Positions 18,385 to 27,385 of a stretch of 64,000 bases of DNA are shown here, in pieces. The notes beneath the pieces were generated by a model. The model was not told the DNA's origin, searched no databases, and was given only the letters and a program-made list of their open reading frames with translations. The number at the start of each line of letters is the position of its first letter. Position 1 is the first letter of the stretch. A program made the position numbers and the translations under genes. The stretch is from CAMTVQ01 sp947085255. Its GTDB lineage: Bacteria > Bacteroidota > Bacteroidia > Sphingobacteriales > Sphingobacteriaceae. Location: positions 62,001 through 126,000 of the forward strand of contig CAMTVQ010000009.1 in assembly GCA_947085255.1 (NCBI GenBank), read 5' to 3'.

Positions 18385-19677
18385 TTTATACTTTTTTAGT
18401 GCCTCTTCAAATTTTTGTGTTTTTACAAAGCTCTGCTTGATTTTATTTACCTGTACAATCTCTAAAAAGCCCAACTCAACAAGCATCTTTAAATCTGCAC
18501 GAGCCGTAAAATTAGAGATTGAGAAACGTTTTTCTAACTCTTTACTGTTTAGTACACGGTCTGCATCATCATTTACTATCTTTAAAATCTGAGCCATTCT
18601 ATCATTCACAAAAGGAATTTTTAAAAATTTGGCTGCCTGTATTACTTCCTTTTGTTTTTTGGCGATATGTTCTTTTAAAGCCTCAAATGCCTTCTCCATC
18701 GTTTTGATATGATAGGTAATGAAATAACCCAAATCATTATCATCAATTTCTGTATATAAATATGCTTTCTCATATTGAGATTTACTATCCTTGATAATAC
18801 GAGATATAGAAAGATACTCCGTAAGCCAATAGCCTCTCTTCAGCATATACCAATAAAACAAAGCTCTGGCTGTACGTCCGTTGCCATCCGTAAAGGGATG
18901 AATCCAACCTATCATAAAATGGATGATGCAGCCTTTGATTATAGGATGTATAAAATCAGTTGTGTCCGTATTAAAGAAGAGACATAAATCCTGCAATAGT
19001 TTATCTAATTCTTCCTGCTTGGGTGGTGTATACACCACCTCGCTATTTGAATGATTTACTACATGTATATCATCATTAGTCCTAAAAACACCCTCTTCCT
19101 CCGAGTTATCAAGTGTACTTTTGGTAATTAATTCATGAATGTATTTTAAGTTTTCAAGAGTTAGATCCTCATTTTTATGTTGAATAATATGTTGCATGGT
19201 TACATAATTATTCATTATCATTTGTTCCGATTTTGTTTTTGGCTTTCGCTCTTGTTCAATCATCTCTTTAGCCTTTTTTCGGGTGGTATTAGCCCCTTCC
19301 ATTTGGCTACTACTAATCGCCTCTTCTATTATTGAACTTATTACAAACTTAGTCTTATCCGTTTCTGCTATACTGATATTACTCCCAAACATCCCCCCAA
19401 TATTTAAATCGAATAAATGCAAAGCACGTTGCATATAATCAGTAATGTGGTATGTAAATATGTATCTACCAAAGCCCAAAAACTGATTATTTATTGACCT
19501 ATGCAATTTTATAGCACTCCAATGCTCCTCTGCAGTACTACCTTTTGCTTTATATTTTATTTTATCCCAATACAAATACTCATTCTGAATTAGCTTTAAA
19601 TCTCCCGTCATTTGCAAATTTTGCATTAACTCAAAAATTTCATCATCAAACTGAGATACTGGAGCCTTTTCTAACAT
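18379..19677 (-). CDS. Fic family protein with N-terminal inhibitory motif and C-terminal winged helix
   Basis: A 432-residue Fic protein; Fic domains usually transfer AMP from ATP to a target hydroxyl. The start is placed at ATG 19677 (MLEKAPVSQFDDEIF), because the upstream extension to 19737 runs through a palindromic promoter-like segment. An N-terminal helical domain carries the inhibitory helix motif SSQMEG (residues ~123-128), which in class II Fic proteins blocks the gamma-phosphate pocket. The active-site loop HPFTDGNGRTAR has catalytic His near residue 260. The C-terminal ~90 residues look like a winged helix (VLNSKELEKRFSISNFTARADL), suggesting DNA binding and autoregulation. Flanking palindromes share one word, consistent with an operator. 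Targets are unknown; a toxin-like role is possible but not shown. Confidence 0.92.
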   Translation of the reverse strand: MLEKAPVSQFDDEIFELMQNLQMTGDLKLIQNEYLYWDKIKYKAKGSTAEEHWSAIKLHRSINNQFLGFGRYIFTYHITDYMQRALHLFDLNIGGMFGSNISIAETDKTKFVISSIIEEAISSSQMEGANTTRKKAKEMIEQERKPKTKSEQMIMNNYVTMQHIIQHKNEDLTLENLKYIHELITKSTLDNSEEEGVFRTNDDIHVVNHSNSEVVYTPPKQEELDKLLQDLCLFFNTDTTDFIHPIIKGCIIHFMIGWIHPFTDGNGRTARALFYWYMLKRGYWLTEYLSISRIIKDSKSQYEKAYLYTEIDDNDLGYFITYHIKTMEKAFEALKEHIAKKQKEVIQAAKFLKIPFVNDRMAQILKIVNDDADRVLNSKELEKRFSISNFTARADLKMLVELGFLEIVQVNKIKQSFVKTQKFEEALKKYKV

Positions 19678-19706
19678 AATAATACATGAAGAAACAATAA
19701 TAAGTA

Positions 19707-19741
19707 AATAATGCGAGATTCTCGCAATATCTCGCATTATT
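19707..19741. promoter_or_regulatory. Nested palindrome upstream of fic, probable operator
   Basis: Arms AATAATGCGAGAT (19707-19719) and ATCTCGCATTATT (19729-19741) are perfectly complementary around 9 bases. Inside lies a second inverted repeat, TGCGAGA-T-TCTCGCA (19712-19726). That gives three copies of the half-site TCTCGCA within 25 bases, 30-65 bases before the fic ATG. The Fic protein's own winged helix is a candidate binder. Confidence 0.65.
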
Positions 19742-19812
19742 GATACATTTTTAATTTAAAAATCTCTTTCTTAGTAAACAACGGAGTATCTATTGATTTT
19801 ACCCCCAATTGA

Positions 19813-20218
19813 TTACTTATCCACCAACCTATACGACTCCCTTATCCATGACAATACTTGCGGCGCAATATCTTCTGGCTCGTAAATAAATACCTGGTGC
19901 CAAATGTAATTTTTAGAATTTTGTAGGTGTGATTTTACCGGAAAATCTGTTTCCCACCTATCCAAATAAAAACTGATAGCTAAACCATCCTTTCGGGTGG
20001 AAATGCTTAAAAACGTGTAGTTTTTTTAAATAAAATGGCTTTTCTACTGGACTTATAATATAATCTGGAAAATCAGCCATACGCAACTTGAGTTCTTCGT
20101 ACAGGGCTCGCACCAGTGTATTGCTTCGTTTAAACAGGTGATATTCGTCCAACTCCACACAGGAGTGAGATTGTTGCTTGCGCTTAAAGGGTCTGTTGAA
20201 GCGTGTACAAACCCACAT
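19813..20218 (-). pseudogene. DUF5655-like protein, frameshifted at an A7 run
   Basis: The first frame starts at ATG 20218 (MWVCTRFNRPFKRKQQSHSC) and stops after 86 residues. At the T7/A7 run (20021-20027) the coding pattern moves to another frame: dropping one A gives continuous sequence KNYTFLSISTRKDGLAISFY, then LDRWETDFPVKSHL, IWHQVFIYEPEDI and SWIRESYRLVDK, ending at a TAA at 19815-19813, for a total near 134 residues. The C-x-R/K-rich opening and the hydrophobic strand pattern resemble DUF5655-type proteins of unknown function. It begins 2 bases after thiL stops, at the end of a minus-strand gene run. A sequencing indel, a real frameshift or transcriptional slippage would each explain it. 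Confidence 0.72.
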
Positions 20219-20220
20219 AA

Positions 20221-21261
20221 TTAGTCTTTAAACGCATTCCAACCCTGCGCCTTTAGCGGATGTTGATTATTGGAACGAGTAATTAGTGCACAACCATCCG
20301 AAACATCGGTAATATGACCAATTATGCTAATATCTGCGTTGTTCTTCAGTTTATCAAAATCCGTTTGTGGAACTGTGAAAAGCAATTCATAATCCTCTCC
20401 GCCATTTAGCGCGCACGTAGTCGGGTCCATATTAAACTGACGAGCTGTTTCGTAGGTCATCGGATCAATCGGAAATTTATCTTCGTACAGTTTACAACCT
20501 ACATTAGATTGTGTACAAATATGTAGCATTTCAGAAGCTAATCCGTCCGATACGTCAATCATTGCTGTTGGCAAAATGCCCAGCTTTTCTAGTTCGTTAA
20601 TAATATCTACTCGTGCTTCTGGCTTAAGCTGGCGTTCTACAATATAATCTTTGCCTTCTAAGTCGGGGCTTATCTCGGGGTTTTCTAAAAAGACAGTTTT
20701 TTCACGTTCCAACAACTGCAAGCCTGTATATGCCGCACCCAAATCTCCGCTAATGCACACCAAATCTCCAATTTTTGCACCATTTCGGTACACCACTTTT
20801 TTGGGGTCAACCGTACCAATACTGGTAATGCTAATTACTAATCCCTTTTGCGAAGAGGAGGTATCACCACCAATAATGTCTACGTTATATTTTTTACAGG
20901 CTAGCAACATACCTTGCCACAATTCCTCAATGGCTTCTAATGAAAACCGGTTGGATAAACCCAAAGACACCGTAATATGTGTGGGTTTGCCATTCATAGC
21001 ACATATATCCGACAGGTTTACCACCACGGCCTTATAGCCCAAATGCTTTAGGGGCACATAGGTTAAGTCGAAGTGAATACCCTCCAACAACAAGTCTGTT
21101 GAAATGAGTGTTTTTCCTTTCGAGAGGTCGAGTACAGCCGCATCATCGCCTATCCCTTTTTCGGTTGTTTTTTGCGTAGTTTCTACGTGTTGCGTAAGGT
21201 GATTTATTAAGCCGAATTCGCCTAATGAGGCAAGTTCGGTACGTGTTGTATTATCAAACAT
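20221..21261 (-). CDS. thiL: Thiamine-phosphate kinase
   Basis: A 346-residue ThiL, which phosphorylates thiamine monophosphate to the active cofactor thiamine pyrophosphate using ATP. The start at ATG 21261 (MFDNTTRTELASLGEFGLI) is chosen because an upstream ATG at 21297 would overlap the VOC gene. AIR-synthase-like fold motifs are visible: GIGDDAAVLDLS near the N-terminus, STDLLLEGIHFDLTY, NLSDICAMNGKPTHI, GGDTSSS, ISGDLGAA, MIDVSDGLASEM and NGGEDYELLFTVP. It lies 11 bases after the VOC gene and 2 bases before the DUF5655-like gene. With thiE and the riboswitch-controlled receptor elsewhere in the window, it belongs to the thiamine supply of the cell. Confidence 0.96.
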   Translation of the reverse strand: MFDNTTRTELASLGEFGLINHLTQHVETTQKTTEKGIGDDAAVLDLSKGKTLISTDLLLEGIHFDLTYVPLKHLGYKAVVVNLSDICAMNGKPTHITVSLGLSNRFSLEAIEELWQGMLLACKKYNVDIIGGDTSSSQKGLVISITSIGTVDPKKVVYRNGAKIGDLVCISGDLGAAYTGLQLLEREKTVFLENPEISPDLEGKDYIVERQLKPEARVDIINELEKLGILPTAMIDVSDGLASEMLHICTQSNVGCKLYEDKFPIDPMTYETARQFNMDPTTCALNGGEDYELLFTVPQTDFDKLKNNADISIIGHITDVSDGCALITRSNNQHPLKAQGWNAFKD

Positions 21262-21272
21262 TTTTTTAGTTT

Positions 21273-21665
21273 TTACATTCCCTGTGGTGGTTCCCACAAT
21301 TCTATTTTATTTCCTTCTAAATCCATAATCCAGCCAAATTTGCCATAGTCGGCATCTTCTTGCGAATCTATAATTTCTACGCCTTCTTCCTTTAAAATTT
21401 TTAGCAATTCTGTCAGGTTTCCTACCCTATAGTTTATCATAAAGGGCTTTTCGCTGGGGGCAAAATGAGTTGTATCTGCCTTAAACGGATTCCATGCTGT
21501 AGTGCCTACTCCTGCTGGATTTTCTGTGCTTTTCCAATCGAATGTCGCTCCCCAAGCTTCACTTTCAATACCTAAATGCTTTTGGTACCATTCTCTTACT
21601 TTTTCAGGGTTTTCCGACTTAAAAAAAACTCCTCCAATACCTGTTACTCTTTTCATATGTTCCAT
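21273..21665 (-). CDS. VOC (glyoxalase-like) family protein
   Basis: A 130-residue single vicinal-oxygen-chelate domain: RVTGIGGVFFKSENPEKVREW, the central FMINYRVGNLTELLKILKEE and the ending FGWIMDLEGNKIELWEPP. The last Glu-containing strand is where these proteins bind a metal. Members include glyoxalases, dioxygenases and resistance proteins; nothing here points to one substrate. It sits between nadA and thiL on the same strand, probably in one transcription unit. An alternative ATG lies 9 bases inside (MKRVTGIGG). Confidence 0.88.
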   Translation of the reverse strand: MEHMKRVTGIGGVFFKSENPEKVREWYQKHLGIESEAWGATFDWKSTENPAGVGTTAWNPFKADTTHFAPSEKPFMINYRVGNLTELLKILKEEGVEIIDSQEDADYGKFGWIMDLEGNKIELWEPPQGM

Positions 21666-21702
21666 TATACGATTTTTGGTGACGTCTCTTTCGAAATTTT
21701 TT

Positions 21703-22701
21703 TTACAAACCCAACTTCTCCGAAATCTGCAACATCCGTTCTATTGGCAACCGTGCTTTATCTATAATCTCGGCGGGAACAGTTACTTCAGGGGAGCCAT
21801 ATTCCATGCATAGGTACACTTTTTCTAAAGTATTCAATTTCATGTGTGGACAATCATTACACGCACATGAGGAATTCGGCGGAGCCGGAAAAAATATTTT
21901 ATCAGGAGCTGCCTTCTGCATTTGGTGCAAAATGCCCGATTCTGTAGCTACTATAAATGCTTTACTGCTACTGTTTACTGTATAATTAAGCAATGCCGTT
22001 GTAGAACCAATAAAATCTGCCAGTTTTAAAACAGCTTCTTCACATTCGGGGTGAGCTATTACTTCTGCTGTTGGGTAACGCTCTTTTAGCTTGATAATCT
22101 TTTGCTGTGAAAAAATTTCGTGTACCATGCACGCTCCATCCCATAAAACTAAATCTCTTCCCGTTTTTTTGGCTACATAAGCACCTAAATTTTTATCGGG
22201 AGCAAATATTATTTTCTGGTCTTTTGGTAAACTCTCTACTATCTGTACTGCATTACTAGAAGTACATACAATATCACTCAATGCTTTTACCGCTGCAGAA
22301 CAGTTTACATAGGTAATAACAATATGGTCGGGGTGGCTCTTTTTAAATAGCTCAAAGTCTTTTGCTTGGCACTTATCGGCTAAGGAACATCCTGCATTTA
22401 AATCAGGTAAGAGTACCTTTTTTTTAGGAGAAAGTATTTTGGCTGTTTCTGCCATAAAATGTACGCCGCAAAACACAATTACATCTGCAGTTGTTTTAGC
22501 TGCTTGTTGTGATAAGCCTAAGCTATCTCCTATATAATCTGCTATATCTTGTATATCACTATCTTGATAATAATGGGCCAACACAACAGCGTTCTTTTCT
22601 TTTTTTAACCGGTTTATTTCTGCAAATAAATCCAAGCTTGGATCAATTTCTATAGGCATATACCCTTTTTCGTTTACTAAATCTGTTTGCATTACCAACA
22701 T
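21703..22701 (-). CDS. nadA: Quinolinate synthase
   Basis: A 332-residue NadA, which condenses iminoaspartate with dihydroxyacetone phosphate to quinolinate in NAD synthesis, using a [4Fe-4S] cluster. The triplicated fold is recognisable: VLAHYYQDSDIQDIADYIGDS, VFCGVHFMAETAKIL, CSLADKC, TYVNCSAAVKALSDIVCTSSNA, IFAPDKNLGAYVAKKTG, VIAHPECEEAVL, and the C-terminal SCACNDCPHMKLNTLEKVYL. The three cluster cysteines fall in the CGVHF..NCSAAVK..CNDC segments typical of the family. A second in-frame ATG at 22692 is equally possible. It diverges from nadB across a 390-base AT-rich region. Confidence 0.97.
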   Translation of the reverse strand: MLVMQTDLVNEKGYMPIEIDPSLDLFAEINRLKKEKNAVVLAHYYQDSDIQDIADYIGDSLGLSQQAAKTTADVIVFCGVHFMAETAKILSPKKKVLLPDLNAGCSLADKCQAKDFELFKKSHPDHIVITYVNCSAAVKALSDIVCTSSNAVQIVESLPKDQKIIFAPDKNLGAYVAKKTGRDLVLWDGACMVHEIFSQQKIIKLKERYPTAEVIAHPECEEAVLKLADFIGSTTALLNYTVNSSSKAFIVATESGILHQMQKAAPDKIFFPAPPNSSCACNDCPHMKLNTLEKVYLCMEYGSPEVTVPAEIIDKARLPIERMLQISEKLGL

Positions 22702-23092
22702 CTTAATTTATTACAAATATCTTTATTAAAAATTCTTTTTGTGTTTTATTATAGGGTGGAAAAGTGAATATTTAGTACCTCTTTTTAGTTGTTACTATTA
22801 GTTGTAATAAATTATTAACATAAATACACGTTTTATTTAACGTGTTAGTGGTTGATAATAAAGTAGTAATATAAACTTTTACACAGTGTGGATAGTACTA
22901 AAAATGTTAGATTGTGATTAGTTTAATCTATCAAAATTGTTAATATAGTCTGGTTTTAATGTTAATTAATAAAGAGTAATACCTCTTTTTTGTTAACTTC
23001 TTATTTATTTGATAGTACATAGTAAAGTAGTTTATTGTTTTCAGCCTGCATTTATGGAGTTATGAACATGTATTTAACACACTTATTTGGTA
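22702..23092. other. AT-rich nadA-nadB divergent intergenic region
   Basis: About 390 bases without a credible gene, very AT-rich, rich in TTAA/TTAT words. It must hold the promoters of both divergent genes, but no full TAnnTTTG box with a spaced TTTG stands out on either strand. A TGTGGATAG near 22887 is 8/9 to a DnaA box but isolated. No clear hairpin or riboswitch was found. Confidence 0.6.
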
Positions 23093-24691
23093 ATGGTAGA
23101 AGCTAGCAAATATGATTTTTTAATAATTGGTTCGGGTATAGCTGGTTTGTCTGTTGCATTAAAAGTTGCAGATACTGGTTCTGTTTGCATTATTACAAAA
23201 TCTACAGAGGATGAAAGTAATACAAAATACGCGCAAGGTGGTATTGCTGCTGTGATAAAAGATTCGGATAGTTTTGAGAAACATATTGAAGATACTTTAA
23301 TTGCTGGTGATGGTTTGTGTGATAAGAAGATTGTAGAAATGGTGGTAAGGGAAGGTCCAGACCGTATAACTGAAATTATTGAGTACGGTACTAATTTCGA
23401 TAAAACTACGGTTGGTCGATATGATCTAGCTAAAGAGGGTGGACATTCGGAGAATAGAGTACTGCATTATAAGGATATTACAGGATTTGAGATTGAGCGC
23501 GCTTTGTTAGAAAAGATACATGCTCACCCGAATATTACGGTGTATACCCATTTTTTTGCGGTAGATATTATTACAGAACATCATTTAGGGACAGAGATAA
23601 ATAAGTCATCTGCAAATGTTACCTGTTTTGGAGCGTACGCTTTAAATACGCATTCAGGAAAAGTAGAAACGATTCTTTCTAAACGCACTATTATGGCATC
23701 TGGTGGTGCTGGGCATGTATATAGTGCTACAACAAATCCTGTTATTGCTACTGGAGACGGGGTTGCTATGGTGTATCGTGCAAAAGGAAAGGTAAGAAAT
23801 ATGGAATTTATCCAGTTTCATCCTACTGCTTTATATAATCCAGGTGAGTATCCATCTTTTCTAATATCTGAGGCTGTTAGGGGTTTTGGTGGAGTAATTA
23901 AGAATAAGGCAGGGGAAGAATTTGTAAATAGTTATGATAGCAGAGGTTCGCTTGCTCCAAGAGATGTAGTTGCCCGAGCTATAGATGCGGAACTTAAAAG
24001 AAGTGGTGACGATTGTGTGTATTTGGATATTAGGCACAAATCGAAGCAAGATCTATTGAGCCATTTCCCTAATATTTACGCAAAATGCTTAAGTATTGGT
24101 ATAGATATGAGTTCTCAGTTAATTCCAGTTGTTCCGGCTGCGCATTATATGTGTGGAGGTATTGCTGTTGATGAATACGGGCAATCGTCAATTACCAATT
24201 TGTATGCCTGTGGAGAATGTGCCTCAACAGGTTTACATGGTGCTAATCGTTTAGCTTCCAATTCTTTATTAGAGGCATTGGTATTTGCTCATCGTATTAC
24301 AACTAAGATAGTAACAGCTATTGAAACAGTAACGTATGCCAATAATGTTCCAGATTGGAATGAAAAAGGAACAACGCATCCACATGAGTATATATTAGTA
24401 ACGCATAATACACGTGAATTGCAACGTGTTATGAGCGACTATGTAGGTATTGTGCGTTCAGACTTTAGGTTAGAGAGAGCCATGAATCGCTTGCACTTTT
24501 TGTATGAAGAAACGGAGAGGTTTTATAAGCAAGCAAAAATATCTGTACCTTTATGCGAGTTGCGTAACCTAATACAGGTTGCGTATATTATTGTGAAATC
24601 TGCCAAGTTGCGTAAAGAAAGTAGAGGTTTACATTACACTACTGATTATGCAGAAAAGGCGTACACAAACCAAATTGATACTATTGTTTAA
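23093..24691 (+). CDS. nadB: L-aspartate oxidase
   Basis: A 532-residue flavoprotein that oxidises L-aspartate to iminoaspartate, the substrate of NadA. The start is the ATG at 23093; a TTG two codons earlier is in frame. Motifs: FAD-binding FLIIGSGIAGLSVALKVAD at the N-terminus, SNTKYAQGGIAAVI, GGHSENRVLHYKDITGFEIE, ASGGAGHVYSATTNPVIATG, FIQFHPTALY, RGFGGVIKN, DSRGSLAPRDVVARAID, HYMCGGIAVDEYGQSSI and LYACGECASTGLHGANRLAS, followed by the C-terminal helical domain. The divergent arrangement with nadA, and the two adjacent small genes downstream, suggest a nadB-led transcript. Confidence 0.97.
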   Translation: MVEASKYDFLIIGSGIAGLSVALKVADTGSVCIITKSTEDESNTKYAQGGIAAVIKDSDSFEKHIEDTLIAGDGLCDKKIVEMVVREGPDRITEIIEYGTNFDKTTVGRYDLAKEGGHSENRVLHYKDITGFEIERALLEKIHAHPNITVYTHFFAVDIITEHHLGTEINKSSANVTCFGAYALNTHSGKVETILSKRTIMASGGAGHVYSATTNPVIATGDGVAMVYRAKGKVRNMEFIQFHPTALYNPGEYPSFLISEAVRGFGGVIKNKAGEEFVNSYDSRGSLAPRDVVARAIDAELKRSGDDCVYLDIRHKSKQDLLSHFPNIYAKCLSIGIDMSSQLIPVVPAAHYMCGGIAVDEYGQSSITNLYACGECASTGLHGANRLASNSLLEALVFAHRITTKIVTAIETVTYANNVPDWNEKGTTHPHEYILVTHNTRELQRVMSDYVGIVRSDFRLERAMNRLHFLYEETERFYKQAKISVPLCELRNLIQVAYIIVKSAKLRKESRGLHYTTDYAEKAYTNQIDTIV

Positions 24692-24694
24692 ATT

Positions 24695-25120
24695 ATGAGA
24701 ACACTTATTTTATTTTGTTTATTGTCAGTTGGTTATTTAACCAGTGGTTTTGCACAATCAAGTGCGGACTCTTCTATTTACTTAACAGTTGAACAAATGC
24801 CAGAATTTCCCGGTGGGGATGAAGCTATGTTTAAGTTTGTTCAAGATAATGTAAAGTATCCACAAGCCGCTGCTGCTAAAGGAATTCAGGGAACCGTATT
24901 TGTAGATTTTGTAGTTAATAGAGATGGTAATGTTGCAGACGTTAAGTTACGAAGAGGAGTAGAACCAACTATTGATGCGGAAGCTTTGCGTGTGGTAAGT
25001 CTGATGCCAACTTACAAACCAGGATTTATGAATGGTAAAGCCCAACGTGTTCAGTTTACTATACCAATCAAATTCAATTTGGTGGAAGGTGAGAAGCCAG
25101 CGAAGAAATCGAAATGGTAG
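24695..25120 (+). CDS. Exported TonB C-terminal domain protein
   Basis: A 141-residue protein with a cleavable signal peptide (MRTLILFCLLSVGYLTSGFAQ) directly followed by a TonB_C domain (FPGGDEAMFKFVQDNVKYP, GTVFVDFVVNRDGNVADVKL, LRVVSLMPTYKPGFMNGK, FTIPIKFNL). It lacks the N-terminal membrane anchor and proline-rich spacer of an energising TonB, so it is probably a periplasmic domain protein rather than an energy transducer. It starts 3 bases after nadB. Such stand-alone domains are common in Bacteroidota and their role is unclear. Confidence 0.87.
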   Translation: MRTLILFCLLSVGYLTSGFAQSSADSSIYLTVEQMPEFPGGDEAMFKFVQDNVKYPQAAAAKGIQGTVFVDFVVNRDGNVADVKLRRGVEPTIDAEALRVVSLMPTYKPGFMNGKAQRVQFTIPIKFNLVEGEKPAKKSKW

Positions 25121-25135
25121 ATTAAGATATAAAAT

Positions 25136-25651
25136 ATGTCCCCTGTAATCTTGCCTGTAAAAGGTATTTCCCCAATAATCCCAACTTCTTGTTTTTTAGC
25201 ACCAAACGCAACCATTGTTGGTGATGTGATAATGGGTGAGAACTGCAGTGTTTGGTTCAATGCTGTTATCCGTGGAGATGTACATTACATACGCATCGGC
25301 AACGAGGTTAATATTCAGGATGGTGCAGTTATTCATTGTACCTATCAAAAAGCAGCAACCACTATTGGTAACCGTGTTTCTATTGGGCACAATGCCTTGG
25401 TGCATGGTTGTACCCTACACGACAATGTGCTTATTGGTATGGGTGCTATTGTAATGGATCATGTGGTAGTGCAGGAGTTTTGCATTATAGCAGCAGGAAC
25501 AATTGTATTAGAAAACACTATCTGCGAATCGGGATATTTGTATGCTGGTGTTCCTGCTAAGAAAATTAAACCGCTTACGGAAGAGCAATTAGATTTACTC
25601 AAAAGATTACCAGATAATTACATAATGTACAGCAGTTGGTTTACCGAGTAG
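25136..25651 (+). CDS. Gamma carbonic anhydrase family protein
   Basis: A 171-residue left-handed beta-helix protein of the YrdA/PaaY/gamma-CA family. Hexapeptide-repeat turns run through most of the sequence. The zinc ligand positions are recognisable: RGDVHYIRIGNEVNIQDGA with the following VIHCT His, then VSIGHNALVHGC with two further His. Cytosolic trimer expected. Members hydrate CO2 or have other acyl or unknown roles; activity cannot be read from sequence. It lies 15 bases after the TonB-domain gene and ends next to a convergent lipoprotein gene. Confidence 0.92.
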   Translation: MSPVILPVKGISPIIPTSCFLAPNATIVGDVIMGENCSVWFNAVIRGDVHYIRIGNEVNIQDGAVIHCTYQKAATTIGNRVSIGHNALVHGCTLHDNVLIGMGAIVMDHVVVQEFCIIAAGTIVLENTICESGYLYAGVPAKKIKPLTEEQLDLLKRLPDNYIMYSSWFTE

Positions 25652-27295
25652 TTATTTCAAACTACTATTTAGCAAAGCGCTAGCATCCCAATCTATTTCA
25701 ACTTCCCAGTTTGCGCGTACATTCACTTCCTTGTCATAGTAAATAATTGTTTCGGGCTGTAGCTTGGTTGAAAAATTGCCTGTATCCCAACGCTTATTGC
25801 CATTTTGGTCATCAATTACCCGTAATAAATATTTTGCGGGAGCTAAATAATTAAACAAATGAGTTTCATTGCCGCTGTGTAGCTTTTCTTGCACTACTTC
25901 CTTTTTTTCGTTTAGCAATTGCACGATACCTGGTTTTTCTGTCTTTAATTTTAGTATCAAGTTGCCAAGGTTTTCTGCTAATTCTACCGAAAAAGAAATT
26001 GTTGTTGCTGCATTGTACATCCCATTATATCCCCTAATTATGCTGTCAGGTAAGATAATTGAATAAACTTTTTCTTCTTGCCAGTTCTGTGTTATTACCA
26101 AATTGCTGCCAATTGTGTCGATAGTTAGTGGTAAAAACAGGCTATCTTCTTTTAGTAAGATGCTATCTTTTATGCAATAGGTAATTGGGCAACCAATTGG
26201 AATACGAAGGGCATAATTGCCAGGTATAATTTTTTTACCAGTAAGGGTATTTACCGCCAATGGAAGTGTCGGGTTTTCTTTTTTCTTAGTCTGGCGTAAA
26301 GTGATAGTATCAAATGCTACGTTATTACTAAGTAGAATTAATGAAGAGGTATCGGTAACTATCCCAGCATAATAAATTTCTATGGAATCAGCATTTGCGG
26401 AAAACTTGCTTACCCAATTTAAGGTGTCATTTTTTTGCAGGGATAAATTTTGGTACTTTTTAGTAAATGTAATTAGCGCCTTATCACCAATAAGCTTCTT
26501 GTCTTTTATGCGCAGCGCTACGGCATCGTCTTGAAATAAATATACTGTCTCTTGTTTTTTTGTACTGTCTATGGTAATACTGCTACTTGAAAAGGCTACA
26601 GGTTCTATAGCTGTATTAATGATTCTGTTTTTATCAGCATCGTTAAAAGCTACTAAATTGTAGTTCCCATTTTTTAAACCAAACAGATTTACTTTGCCAT
26701 CAACATCAGCATATCCGCAAATGCTTGCTTTTCTATTTTTTATAGAATCAAAAGGAATTGAATCTGGATACAATGCCAGCAATGTTCCTGCTTGAACTTC
26801 CTGTTTTTCGGCATCTAAAATAGTTACGTTTAGTCGTGAGGAGTCAATTGTGCTACCAGTAGAAAAAATGTAGCTAAATGTTTCGGCTATATTATTTTCG
26901 GTAATATCCGATACTGATCCATTTAGGTTTATAGAGTAAGTTGTATTTGGTAAAAGCGAGTCGGAGAATAATATCTCTAATCGTTTCTTTTTTACTTTAA
27001 ACTCTACGTTATCTGTTGCCGGAGAAATGATGATACTATTGTCTGGATTTTTTGCTTGAATAAACTCGCTAAAAATTAACGTGCTTTTCTTGTCAGTAAA
27101 ATTGGTGCTTTTATTTTCTGGAAATGCTTTTACTAAAACAGGAGCAATTACATCTTTTTCGCCACCAGTAGGTGATACGACATTAGCACAACCAAAAAAT
27201 AAGAAAACAGACAAGAAAAAAATAGCAAAAATAGGAGCATCGTAAATTTTGCTGTTTTTAAGCCATTTAATGAAAAAAAGGTGTTTGTGGAGCAT
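25652..27295 (-). CDS. Ig-like domain lipoprotein
   Basis: About 547 residues from the ATG at 27295 (MLHKHLFFIKWLKNS). A hydrophobic segment ends in the lipobox FFGC, and the mature start CANVVSPTGGEKDVIAPVLV is the hallmark of Bacteroidota lipoproteins with an SbsA-like Ig domain (next: STNFTDKKSTLIFSEFIQ, LLPNTTYSINLNGSVSD). The rest is beta-rich and carries carboxypeptidase-like folds, e.g. the segment GKVNLFGLKNGNYNLVAF and, near the C-terminus, YLLRVIDDQNGNKRWDTGNF. It should sit at the cell envelope. No enzymatic motif is seen and its function is unknown. Confidence 0.85.
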   Translation of the reverse strand: MLHKHLFFIKWLKNSKIYDAPIFAIFFLSVFLFFGCANVVSPTGGEKDVIAPVLVKAFPENKSTNFTDKKSTLIFSEFIQAKNPDNSIIISPATDNVEFKVKKKRLEILFSDSLLPNTTYSINLNGSVSDITENNIAETFSYIFSTGSTIDSSRLNVTILDAEKQEVQAGTLLALYPDSIPFDSIKNRKASICGYADVDGKVNLFGLKNGNYNLVAFNDADKNRIINTAIEPVAFSSSSITIDSTKKQETVYLFQDDAVALRIKDKKLIGDKALITFTKKYQNLSLQKNDTLNWVSKFSANADSIEIYYAGIVTDTSSLILLSNNVAFDTITLRQTKKKENPTLPLAVNTLTGKKIIPGNYALRIPIGCPITYCIKDSILLKEDSLFLPLTIDTIGSNLVITQNWQEEKVYSIILPDSIIRGYNGMYNAATTISFSVELAENLGNLILKLKTEKPGIVQLLNEKKEVVQEKLHSGNETHLFNYLAPAKYLLRVIDDQNGNKRWDTGNFSTKLQPETIIYYDKEVNVRANWEVEIDWDASALLNSSLK

Positions 27296-27385
27296 TGTCC
27301 CTGCTAAAGAAAGTAAGTGTGTGTAATGCAATTTAATGAGGCTGCTTTTGTTGCGTTTAAGTGGTTGATTAATAACATAATAAAT

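Noticed and set aside
20021..20027. Programmed ribosomal frameshift at A7
   Set aside because: The required shift is +1/-2, not the -1 of the usual A-run slippery site; mutation, indel error or transcriptional slippage are simpler.
22702..23092. Replication origin
   Set aside because: Only one near-match DnaA box is present and no cluster; AT-richness alone is not enough.
24695..25120. Energy-transducing TonB for the thiamine receptor
   Set aside because: It has a cleavable signal peptide and no membrane anchor or proline-rich spacer.
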